From Selenomonas sp. (GTDB lineage Bacteria; Bacillota; Negativicutes; Selenomonadales; Selenomonadaceae), in contig JABZYJ010000005.1 of NCBI GenBank assembly GCA_015265235.1, positions 1 to 33,412 of the forward strand: a DNA stretch of 33,412 nucleotides, given 5' to 3'. Below the pieces are notes generated by a model. That model saw nothing but the letters and a program-made list of their open reading frames with translations, was not told where the DNA came from and did no database searches. Shown here in pieces: positions 16,965 to 25,602 of this stretch (the stretch's first letter is position 1; the number at the start of each line of letters is the position of its first letter). Position numbers and translations under genes: made by a program.

Positions 16965-19900
16965 ATTGCCAATCCCCCGTTTTGCGTAAAGGATGCATAG
17001 CTGCCGTTCTGTCCGCGGCACACTTCCAGATGGACGGGAATCCGTGCACGCAGTTCCTCGATATGAGAAATGATGCCAACCAGCCGACCGCCCTCACGCT
17101 GTACATCGAGAAGCGCGCGAATGGCAACGTCAAGCGTCTCACTGTCCAGCGATCCAAAGCCTTCGTCGATGAAAATCATATCGAGATGCATTCCGCCCGC
17201 ATAATGCTGCACGACATCCGACAGTCCAAGTGCCAGTGACAGGGAGGCGAGGAAGGTCTCTCCGCCGGAGAGAGTGCGTGCAAGGCGCGGAAAGCCCGTA
17301 TACTCATCAAAGACATCGATCTCAAGCCCCCACCACTTCTTTTTTTGTCCGCCCTCTCCGTGGATGAAGCGGTAACGTCCCCGGCTCATCATCATCAGCC
17401 GCTCGTTCGCGGCATCGATGACATCGGACAGAATCGAACGCAGGACATAGGTCTGGAAGTGGATCTGGTAGGGCGGTTTTGCCGCAGCGACATTCGCGAG
17501 CTTCCCGATCACACGGTAGCGCTTATCGCGGGCTGCTCCCGCCCGTTCCAGCGCATCCATTTCCTTAATCATGCGCGTGTAGAGAGCCCTGCGCTCCATG
17601 CGGACGCCCTGTGCTCGCGCGCTGTCCTGTACACGCTGATCGGCGATGCGCTCCGCTTCGGTCAGCGCCGCCATGTCTGGCGGACAAAGCCCCTCTGCTG
17701 CTGCCTTGGCCGCCTTCACCAGCTTCTCTGCCGCCTGAAACGCCGTATCATACGCGGCGATACGTTCACGTACTTTTTCCAGATAGTCGCTCTTTGCCCA
17801 TTCTCCTGCAACCGCACGATGGTATTCTTCCTCAGTCAAAAAACCCGCTGCACGACATGCAGCCGTATATGCTTCCTGCGCCGCTTGCCGCACTTCTTCT
17901 GCTTCCTTCAGAACACGCTGCGCCGTCGCCTTGGCACTCTCCGTGCGGGCACATTCCTGCGCCGCCGCCTTCTCCCGCTTCTCTGCTTCGGCACGGGCGG
18001 TTTCTGCTGTTTTTACTTCCCGTTCCAGACGTGCCGCCGCTTTCCGTATCGCCTCTGCGTCACGATACTCCTCGGGCAGCTGACGTTCCAATGTATTCCG
18101 CTCACCCTCATGAATCCCTATGAGACTACAATTCTTTTGAAGCAGGGCTTCCTGCTCTTTCTGCTGCTCCTTCCGCGAAGAGAGCTGTTGCTGCTCTTCG
18201 GCATACGTTCTCTCAAGGGCTTTGCACGCATCCTGTGCACGGCGGAGCTGCTTTTCCCGTTCTGCAACACGTGCACAGAACGCCTCCATACTTTCATCCG
18301 TGAGAAGCTCTTTTATGCGTTTTTGCTCATGGAGAAGCTCCTGCTCAAGCCGAAGGCACGTTGCTTTTTCCTGCTCTGCCTGAACAGTGCATTTCTGCAG
18401 CTCCTTCTCTGCCATTTCCACGTGCTGCGTGCATACATCCATCTCGTGTGCGGACGGGAGCTCCTCCGCATGAACGGCAGGACTTGGATGTGCGAGAGAT
18501 CCGCAGACCGGACAAGGGGTATCCGCCTGCAGTGTCTGTGCCAGACGAGCGGCACTGCCCATATCGTAAAGAGTGCGCAGACGGCGCTGTGTCGTCCGCA
18601 CATCAGATAATGCACGCTCTGCCGCCTGCAGTTCCTGCTGTGATTTTTGGGTACGTGCGCGTGCTGATGTCAATTCGTCTTCTAGTCCACGTATGTGGTC
18701 TGACGCCTTTTTGCATTGTGCAAGCTGTTTCTTCTCCTGCTGAACGACCTCACTCCCGACCAGGATCTGATGCAATCTTGCGCACTCTACTTCGTGCTTC
18801 TTCTGTGCCTCGGTGAGACGTTCAATCTCCGCTGCGCCGCTTTTATATTTATCTTCTCCCTCTGCGGCACGGATGCGAAGATCGTGCAAGGCAGAAGTAC
18901 ATTCTTGGTAACGGCTCGCCAGCGGTTCGTAATCCCTCATGCGGCGCAGCTGCTCTATATTTTTCGTATGCTCATCTGCATGAGCTTCCACCTGCTTTAG
19001 GCATGCTACGGATGCATCATGTTCCGTCTTCGCAACAGCGCAGACCTTTTCTGCGGATGCGTATGCCTCTCTGCGAGTGCGTTCCGTGTTCAACGCTTCG
19101 ATGTAGCTGCGCTCCTTGTAGAGCACCGGCTGTGCACGCTGTGCACGTGACAGGCGCACACGAAAGTCGCGGACAGACTCTGCCTGTTCGCGCTTTTTCT
19201 CCAAATCACTTTGTGCCGCATCCCGTGCACTGAGTTTCTGCTGTGCAGCAGCCCCCTCTTCGCGCGCCCGCCGCGCAGTCTTCTGCGCCTTTTCGAGCTC
19301 CAGCAATATTTCGTCCTGACGGCGTATCTCCTCCGAAAGCGCAGAGAAACGCGTGCGGAGTTCGTCCAGTGACGCCATTCCCTCGGCACGCAGAATGCCT
19401 TCCGCGCGCTCACGCTCCGCCTGTGCCATTCGCTCAAGCTGCTGTGCCTCTTTTGTCAGTGCTTCTTCAATGCGTTGATATCGCTCCGTACGGAAAATAC
19501 GCTGCATAATGGCACTGCGATCCTTGACTTCTGCCAATAAAAACCGCTGAAACTGTCCCTGTGGGAGGAGAACGACCTGACGAAACTGGTCGGCATCGAA
19601 GCCAATCAGCTGACTGATGTGTTCCGAGACATCCGTGATGTTCGCGGCAAGCAGTTTTTCCTCGCCCATCTCGCCAACATCGGGCAGACGAAATAGCTGT
19701 CCCGTCGCTGCCCGCCGCGTCATCTTACCGCGTGATATGCGAGAATAGGCAGGAGAACGCAGCACACGGTAGCGGCGGCGCCCGAGCGCGAATACATACT
19801 CCACCTCCGTCGTCCGATCCGGCGGTGCTGTGGAGGAACGCAGCATTGCTCCCTCGCGTATATCCCCGCTGGACTCTCCGTAGAGGGCGAATACGATCGC

Positions 19901-20041
19901 GTCCAAAATAGTGGTCTTTCCGGAGCCCGTCGCTCCATGGATCAAAAGGAATGGGGCATCGGCAAGGGCTGTCTCAAAGTCCAACACCTGCTCGTCCACA
20001 TAGGAGCCGAATGCTTGGATGCGGAGTTTCAGCGGTCTCAT
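16961..20041 (-). CDS. sbcC: Exonuclease subunit SbcC (Rad50-like ATPase)
   Basis: Protein of 1026 residues with an SMC-type layout. The N-terminal ATPase half has Walker A GATGSGKTTILDA (near residues 35-47) and the Q-loop region QGQFQRFLLAE. Two long coiled coils rich in Ala, Glu, Arg and Lys follow, separated by the zinc hook CPVC (Cys510, Cys513). The C-terminal ATPase half has the signature LSGGETFLASL (near 920) and Walker B MIFIDEGFGSLD (near 958). It partners SbcD to cut hairpins and process protein-blocked DNA ends. Its ATG overlaps the sbcD stop and its stop overlaps the addB start, each by four bases. Confidence 0.97.
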   Translation of the reverse strand: MRPLKLRIQAFGSYVDEQVLDFETALADAPFLLIHGATGSGKTTILDAIVFALYGESSGDIREGAMLRSSTAPPDRTTEVEYVFALGRRRYRVLRSPAYSRISRGKMTRRAATGQLFRLPDVGEMGEEKLLAANITDVSEHISQLIGFDADQFRQVVLLPQGQFQRFLLAEVKDRSAIMQRIFRTERYQRIEEALTKEAQQLERMAQAERERAEGILRAEGMASLDELRTRFSALSEEIRRQDEILLELEKAQKTARRAREEGAAAQQKLSARDAAQSDLEKKREQAESVRDFRVRLSRAQRAQPVLYKERSYIEALNTERTRREAYASAEKVCAVAKTEHDASVACLKQVEAHADEHTKNIEQLRRMRDYEPLASRYQECTSALHDLRIRAAEGEDKYKSGAAEIERLTEAQKKHEVECARLHQILVGSEVVQQEKKQLAQCKKASDHIRGLEDELTSARARTQKSQQELQAAERALSDVRTTQRRLRTLYDMGSAARLAQTLQADTPCPVCGSLAHPSPAVHAEELPSAHEMDVCTQHVEMAEKELQKCTVQAEQEKATCLRLEQELLHEQKRIKELLTDESMEAFCARVAEREKQLRRAQDACKALERTYAEEQQQLSSRKEQQKEQEALLQKNCSLIGIHEGERNTLERQLPEEYRDAEAIRKAAARLEREVKTAETARAEAEKREKAAAQECARTESAKATAQRVLKEAEEVRQAAQEAYTAACRAAGFLTEEEYHRAVAGEWAKSDYLEKVRERIAAYDTAFQAAEKLVKAAKAAAEGLCPPDMAALTEAERIADQRVQDSARAQGVRMERRALYTRMIKEMDALERAGAARDKRYRVIGKLANVAAAKPPYQIHFQTYVLRSILSDVIDAANERLMMMSRGRYRFIHGEGGQKKKWWGLEIDVFDEYTGFPRLARTLSGGETFLASLSLALGLSDVVQHYAGGMHLDMIFIDEGFGSLDSETLDVAIRALLDVQREGGRLVGIISHIEELRARIPVHLEVCRGQNGSYASFTQNGGLAI

Positions 20042-21183
20042 TGCATTCTCTCCTCCCGTTCCAACGCATCGATGACATGCGTGAGTTCCTCGGTCTCCTC
20101 CTGCGTCATTTCCTCCGTGGTCATCTCCGCATAGAAATCCGCAAAGAGATGGAGATCTGACTTGCCGCGCTCATAGTTTCGCACTTCGTTGGAGGAATGT
20201 CCCATATGAATGTTTGGGCGCGTAATGAGAAAAAGATTTGGATAGACGCGACGCAGCTTTTCATGAGCGGCGAGTACAGCATCTGTGTCGCTAAGCTCCA
20301 CACAGATATAGTCCTCGTGAGAAAGAGGATCGAATCCATCGGACATGATCTCAGCCATTTTTCCTCTTACGATCCGCACATCATGCCGCGTGGTCAGCGG
20401 ATAGAATGTGTGGGAGACAGCCCCTGCCGCGTCGATATCAACCAACGTGACGCCCTTTTTCTGATGTGACTCATCAAAGGAATACTTGAGCAGAGATCCG
20501 GCGTAGCGAATCTGCTCCGCCCCCGCGCGCTGGGGCGCGTGCAGGTGTCCGAGAGCCGTGTAGTTGTATGGCCTGAATTTATCCGCGTGCACCTGATCAC
20601 TGCCGCCCACGGAGAGGGTATGCTCGGATTCGGAGGTCTGACCGCCGATCACAAAGGCATGGGCAACGGCAACACTGCGTGCGCCCTGCGGTATCATCGC
20701 CCGTGATGCGGCAATCTGAACATCCAATGCCGTATCGAAGGACGGTGTTTCGTCCAGCGAAAAAGCCTCACGGACATGCAGCGGATCACCATAGGGAAGC
20801 AGCGAGAAGTACACGTCCCCGAACGCATCCGAAAGCACGACGGGAGGTGCCTCCGCGTCAAGAGTTCCTGCAATATACACACCGGAGGATTGCAGCAGCT
20901 GTGCGCCGAATGCCAGACGAACAGCACTGTCATGATTGCCTGCAATACAGAGGACCTTGATCCCCTGCTCTGCCAGTCGTGTCAGCACTGTGTTGAACAA
21001 CGCTACGGCTTCGGGCGGCGGCACTGCCCGATCATAGACATCACCCGCGATAACGAGTACATCCGGTCGGACGTCGCGGCACAATGCCAAAAGTTCTTCC
21101 AGCACATACGCCTGATCTTCCGTCATGTGCCGCTGTCCAAAGAGTTTGCCCAGATGCCAGTCTGCTGTATGGATAAATCGCAT
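20038..21183 (-). CDS. sbcD: Exonuclease subunit SbcD (Mre11-like nuclease)
   Basis: Calcineurin-like phosphoesterase of 381 residues, nuclease subunit of SbcCD. The two-metal site motifs appear in order: HTADWHLGK (residues 5-13), IAGDVYDR (near 46), IAGNHDS (near 82), the His of VAHAFVIGG (near 175) and LGHLHAPQR (near 213). The C-terminal helical part would bind the SbcC coiled-coil base. The ATG follows GAGGGA and is the first gene after a 58-base gap downstream of ligA; no terminator is visible in that gap. Confidence 0.96.
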   Translation of the reverse strand: MRFIHTADWHLGKLFGQRHMTEDQAYVLEELLALCRDVRPDVLVIAGDVYDRAVPPPEAVALFNTVLTRLAEQGIKVLCIAGNHDSAVRLAFGAQLLQSSGVYIAGTLDAEAPPVVLSDAFGDVYFSLLPYGDPLHVREAFSLDETPSFDTALDVQIAASRAMIPQGARSVAVAHAFVIGGQTSESEHTLSVGGSDQVHADKFRPYNYTALGHLHAPQRAGAEQIRYAGSLLKYSFDESHQKKGVTLVDIDAAGAVSHTFYPLTTRHDVRIVRGKMAEIMSDGFDPLSHEDYICVELSDTDAVLAAHEKLRRVYPNLFLITRPNIHMGHSSNEVRNYERGKSDLHLFADFYAEMTTEEMTQEETEELTHVIDALEREERMQ

Positions 21184-21241
21184 GATAGTCCCTCATACTA
21201 CATGACAATTCATACTGATCGTCGGAGGCTTTTCTCACCCT

Positions 21242-23275
21242 TTACACGCCGTCCTTTTCTTCCGAAATCATGGCGTGAAGGTCTGCCTCGTCCAAGACGG
21301 GAATGCCGAGATCCTCCGCCTTTTTCAGCTTGCTTCCTGCCGCTTCTCCCGCGACAAGATAATCGGTCTTCTTTGAAACAGAACCCTTCACCAATCCTCC
21401 ATGCGCCGTGATAAGGGCACTGCATTCCTCACGGGACAGAGTCGGCAGTGTCCCCGTGATGACAAAACTCTTTCCGGCGAGTGCAGCCCCCACACGCTCC
21501 GTTCGTGTTCCCGCAAAGTTTACCCCGGCTGCACGCAGGCGATCCAGCAGGGCACAGGCGGATGCAGAGGAGAAGAACTCCGTCAGCTTCTGTACCGTAA
21601 TCTCACCCATATCCGGGACAGCGAGAATGCGTTCCGGGGACTCACGCGCCGCCTCCTGTAGGGCATCAATGGATGAAAATTCCTGCATCAGCGCGGCAGC
21701 TGCCGCACGTCCGATACCAGCAATTCCCAGCCCCGTCAATAGACGCTCGGGAGGGTTCTGCTTACTCGCTTCGATTGCCGCAAGACGCTGATCGACACTC
21801 TTTGCGCGGCCGATCAGTCCAGAGGCAACGAGCTCCTCTCGATGCTCATGCAGAGAAAAGATATCTGCAATATCATGGATATATCCTGCATGGACAAGGG
21901 CAATAACAGCGGCTGCTCCTAGTCCCTTGATGTCCATTGCACTGCGGCTGACGAAGTTCAGGAGATGGTTCTCGATCTGTGCCGGACATACAGGATTTTG
22001 GCAGCGCATATCCGCCGTATCTGCTTCTCGTACGGCATGTGCGCCACAGACGGGACAGACATCCGGTATCACATAGGGGCGACTGTTCTGTTGCCGTTTG
22101 TCCTTCAGCACAGCCTTGACGCGCGGGATGATTTCCCCCGACTTATAGACGAGAATAGTATCACCGATACGGATGTCCAGACTGTCAATATAGTCCTGAT
22201 TGTGCAGGGTCGCCCGCTCGACACGCGTTCCGCAGAGCCCCACGGGATCGAACACGGCCGTCGGTGTGATGCGCCCGGTCCGTCCGACGGAAAGTTCAAT
22301 ATCGCGAAGTACCGTCTCCTTCTCCTCCGGCGGATACTTATAGGCAATCGCCCAACGCGGCGCCTTTGCCGTCACGCCAAGTTCCTCGCGCATGGCAAAG
22401 GAGTTCACCTTGACCACGGCTCCATCGATGTCATAGGGCAGGCTGCCGCGCCGCGCACCGATCTCCTCGATGGCGGCCCAGACCGCGTCCGCCGTACGGC
22501 AAACACGGTAATTTGCAATCGTCTTGATCCCCTGAGACTGCATGAATGCATACGCCTCGGTATGAGAGGAAAATACGCGGCCGTCACTGCGCTGCAAATT
22601 GAATACGAACATAGACAGCCTGCGCTCCTTCGTGATGCGCGAATCCAGCTGTCGCAAAGTTCCTGCGGCACAGTTGCGCGGATTGGCAAAGGGCTTCAGC
22701 CCGAGGAGTTCCTGCCGCTCATTGGCCTCGGCAAATGCGGCGCGCTCCATATAGACCTCGCCGCGCACCTCAAAATATGGCAGTGCATCATGCAGCTTCT
22801 GTGCAACATCGTCGATCACGCGTGCATTTGCTGTCACGTCTTCTCCCTGCACAATGCCGTCACCTCGTGTGATCGCACGTGCAAGCACACCGTTCTCGTA
22901 GCGAAGTGCCAGAGACAATCCGTCGATCTTTTCCTCGACGACAAATTCCGCCGCAGGAAAATGCGCAAGGACATTATCGACAAACGCATGAATCTCTTCC
23001 TCGGAGAATACATCCTGCAGGGAGAGCATCGGAACATCATGAGGAACGAGTACGCCGACTTCGCGCTGTGCTGAGCCTCCCACGGTGCGTGTCGGCGAGT
23101 TCTTCGTAATGAGCTCCGGATACGCTGCCTCAAGTTTTTTCAGGCGCATCATCAGCATATCGAAGTCATAATCCGAAATCTCAGATTCATTATCGTCATA
23201 ATACTGCTTGGAATACTTCCGTATTTTACGCCGCAGCTCTGACAGCTCTGTCTTTACCTCATCAATCTTGCTCAT
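21242..23275 (-). CDS. ligA: NAD-dependent DNA ligase
   Basis: Replicative ligase of 677 residues, the normal length. It has an N-terminal Ia domain with YYDDNESEISDYDFD (NAD binding), the adenylation domain with nucleophile Lys116 in VEEKIDGLS, then an OB fold. The four-Cys zinc finger is CPVCGAH...MRCQNPVCPAQ (about residues 410-440), followed by helix-hairpin-helix repeats (GIAGIGRAAAAAL and similar) and a C-terminal BRCT domain from about residue 595. It starts seven bases after the pcrA stop, the pcrA-ligA order common in Bacillota. Confidence 0.98.
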   Translation of the reverse strand: MSKIDEVKTELSELRRKIRKYSKQYYDDNESEISDYDFDMLMMRLKKLEAAYPELITKNSPTRTVGGSAQREVGVLVPHDVPMLSLQDVFSEEEIHAFVDNVLAHFPAAEFVVEEKIDGLSLALRYENGVLARAITRGDGIVQGEDVTANARVIDDVAQKLHDALPYFEVRGEVYMERAAFAEANERQELLGLKPFANPRNCAAGTLRQLDSRITKERRLSMFVFNLQRSDGRVFSSHTEAYAFMQSQGIKTIANYRVCRTADAVWAAIEEIGARRGSLPYDIDGAVVKVNSFAMREELGVTAKAPRWAIAYKYPPEEKETVLRDIELSVGRTGRITPTAVFDPVGLCGTRVERATLHNQDYIDSLDIRIGDTILVYKSGEIIPRVKAVLKDKRQQNSRPYVIPDVCPVCGAHAVREADTADMRCQNPVCPAQIENHLLNFVSRSAMDIKGLGAAAVIALVHAGYIHDIADIFSLHEHREELVASGLIGRAKSVDQRLAAIEASKQNPPERLLTGLGIAGIGRAAAAALMQEFSSIDALQEAARESPERILAVPDMGEITVQKLTEFFSSASACALLDRLRAAGVNFAGTRTERVGAALAGKSFVITGTLPTLSREECSALITAHGGLVKGSVSKKTDYLVAGEAAGSKLKKAEDLGIPVLDEADLHAMISEEKDGV

Positions 23276-23282
23276 GATCTCC

Positions 23283-25523
23283 TCACAGCTTCAAAATCGG
23301 TGCATACTTTTGCACGAACTTCTTGATGCCTTCCCCCGGAAATGCAATGGACAGCTCAGCATCCTCACCTGATCCACTGATGGCGACGATGCGCCCGTCT
23401 CCCCACTTGCTGTGGCGTACGGCATCCCCCGCCTGAAAGGCTGCCGACGCATCGGGGCGGATCACACTGCCGTCCGCCGCCGTATGCTGCTGCGGCGGCA
23501 TATAGCGTTTTCGCTCCGTGCGGGTACTGCGCTCACTCCATATATTGGACGGTGCACGCAGATCAGTCCCGCTGAAAAAGTCCGCCTCCTTATGCTCGAC
23601 CAGCTCCTCTGGAATCTCTGCCAGAAAGCGCGAAGGACGCGACATCTCCGTACGCCCATAGATCGTCCGCTGCCTTGCATAAGTGAGGTAGAGCCGACGC
23701 TCGGCGCGCGTGATGCCGACATAGCACGTACGCCTCTCCTCCTCGATCTCCGTATCATCGAGCAGCGTGCGGGAATGCGGAAAGAGCCCTTCCTCCATCC
23801 CCGCCATAAAGACGGCGGGAAACTCCAGTCCCTTCGCCGCGTGAAACGTCATGAGCGTCACTGTCCCGTCCGACTGCTCCGTCTGATCGACATCGGAAAT
23901 CAGCGCAATCTGTGCGAGGAAATCCGCAAGTCCGTTCTCCCCCTCCGCTGCACCATCATCAAAGTTCTTCGCCACACTGATGAACTCACGCAGGTTTTCG
24001 AGACGGTCACGATTATCTTCCTTCTTCTCCTCCTCAAGCGCAGCGGCATAGCCGGACGTCTCGATCACATCCTCGACAATCTCATGGATGGGACGCGTTC
24101 CGAGCTGTCCCATAAAGGTAAAGACCATGGCGGCGAACTCCTCCAGCGCCAGCTTTACCTTGGCGGAGAGTTTGGGAATCATGGAGAGCAGCTGAGCATC
24201 CGTAATCACCTCAAAGAGAGAGATGCGGTACTCCTCCGCCGTCTCCATCATGCGAGCGATGGACGTAGGGCCAAGACCACGACGCGGGACATTGATAATG
24301 CGCAGAAGGCTCAGTGTATCGCGAGGATTGTAGATCACACGCAGATAGGCAATAATGTCTTTAATCTCACGTCGATCATAGAAACGCACCGAACCAACCA
24401 TTGCATACGGGACACCTGTCGCGTAAAAAGCCTCCTCAATATTGCGTGACTGCGCATTGGTGCGGTAGAGCACGGCAATATCGCCATACTTGACATGGAA
24501 CATCGTGTGCAGACGCTCCACCTCCCGCACGATATAGGAGGCCTCATTCTTTTCCGTTGCTCCCTCATAGATCGTAATGCGGTCGCCGGTCGGATTATCC
24601 GTCCAGAGCTCCTTCTTCTTGCGCGTCAGGTTGTTCTCGATCACAGCATTCGCTGCCGCAAGAATATTCTTCGTCGAGCGGTAGTTCTGCTCGAGCAGGA
24701 TAACCGTCGCCTCCGGGTAGTCCTTCTCAAAGTTCATGATGTTCCGCATATCTGCGCCGCGCCAGCCGTAGATCGACTGGTCAGCATCGCCGACAACACA
24801 GATATTCCGGTGCTCTGCGGCAAGCAGCTTGGTGATTGCATACTGTGCGCCGTTCGTATCCTGATACTCATCCACAAGAATGTACTGGAACTTCTTTTGG
24901 TACTTCGTCCGCAATTCCTCATTCTTTGTAAGGAGTTCCACCGTCAGCATCAGCAGATCATCAAAATCCAGTGCATTGTTCTCCTGCAGCTTGGACTGAT
25001 AGAGTGCATAGATCTTGGCGACCTGTTCGGCAAAGAAATCCGTTGCCTGCGCCGTAAATGCCGCGACATCGAGCAGACGGTTCTTCGCATCGGAAATATG
25101 CGCCTGCACCGCGCCGGGAGCGGTATGCTTCTCGTCGATATTGAGCTCTTTCAGGCACTCACGGATCAGCCCCTTACTGTCCGCAGCATCGTAGATGACG
25201 AAGTTCTTCGCATAGCGCCCGTAGTGCTCAAGCTCCATGCGCAGAAAGCGGGCACAGAACGAATGGAATGTGCTCAGCCAAACGTCCTGCGCCGCATCTC
25301 CGATCAGTGCATCCACGCGTTCGCGCATCTCGCGGGCAGCCTTATTGGTAAATGTAATGGCAAGGATGCGGTAGGGCGGAACACCATGTTCCAACAAATT
25401 GGCGATGCGAAATGTCAGCACACGGGTCTTTCCGGACCCCGCGCCGGCAACGATGAGGAGAGGTCCCTGCAGGCACGCGACAGCACGCTGCTGTGGCTCG
25501 TTCAGCCCTTGCATCAAATCCAT
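23283..25523 (-). CDS. pcrA: DNA helicase PcrA (UvrD/Rep family)
   Basis: Essential 3'-5' helicase of Bacillota, 746 residues, which removes RecA filaments and resolves replication-transcription conflicts. Superfamily 1 motifs are complete: AGAGSGKT (residues 26-33), TFTNKAAREM, LVDEYQDTN (near 222), VVGDADQSIYGWRGAD, EQNYRSTKNIL, LMTFHAAKGLEFPAVF and YVGITRAERRLYLTYA. The C-terminal 50 residues form the Tudor-like domain that contacts RNA polymerase (VRHSKWGDGRIV...). The ATG has AAAGGGA eight bases upstream. A hairpin terminator lies only 20 bases upstream of the start, so how it is transcribed is unclear. Confidence 0.97.
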   Translation of the reverse strand: MDLMQGLNEPQQRAVACLQGPLLIVAGAGSGKTRVLTFRIANLLEHGVPPYRILAITFTNKAAREMRERVDALIGDAAQDVWLSTFHSFCARFLRMELEHYGRYAKNFVIYDAADSKGLIRECLKELNIDEKHTAPGAVQAHISDAKNRLLDVAAFTAQATDFFAEQVAKIYALYQSKLQENNALDFDDLLMLTVELLTKNEELRTKYQKKFQYILVDEYQDTNGAQYAITKLLAAEHRNICVVGDADQSIYGWRGADMRNIMNFEKDYPEATVILLEQNYRSTKNILAAANAVIENNLTRKKKELWTDNPTGDRITIYEGATEKNEASYIVREVERLHTMFHVKYGDIAVLYRTNAQSRNIEEAFYATGVPYAMVGSVRFYDRREIKDIIAYLRVIYNPRDTLSLLRIINVPRRGLGPTSIARMMETAEEYRISLFEVITDAQLLSMIPKLSAKVKLALEEFAAMVFTFMGQLGTRPIHEIVEDVIETSGYAAALEEEKKEDNRDRLENLREFISVAKNFDDGAAEGENGLADFLAQIALISDVDQTEQSDGTVTLMTFHAAKGLEFPAVFMAGMEEGLFPHSRTLLDDTEIEEERRTCYVGITRAERRLYLTYARQRTIYGRTEMSRPSRFLAEIPEELVEHKEADFFSGTDLRAPSNIWSERSTRTERKRYMPPQQHTAADGSVIRPDASAAFQAGDAVRHSKWGDGRIVAISGSGEDAELSIAFPGEGIKKFVQKYAPILKL

Positions 25524-25543
25524 AGAATCGTCCCTTTCACTCC

Positions 25544-25582
25544 AAATAAGAAAGGCGGGGCCGCCGCCACGGCAACTCCGCC
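25544..25582 (-). terminator. Rho-independent terminator between the pyrophosphatase gene and pcrA
   Basis: On the minus strand a 12-base-pair GC-rich stem (two G-T wobbles, one mismatch) around a GTGGC loop occupies 25554-25582. It is followed by TTTCTTATTT. It lies 20 bases after the pyrophosphatase stop and ends 20 bases before the pcrA ATG. Confidence 0.75.
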
Positions 25583-25602
25583 CCTCCCATATACAGTATT
25601 CC

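Noticed and set aside
17345..18610. 421-codon plus-strand open frame rich in Leu and Cys
   Set aside because: Antisense shadow of the sbcC coiled-coil region; the apparent hydrophobicity comes from reversing Glu/Lys/Ala codons.
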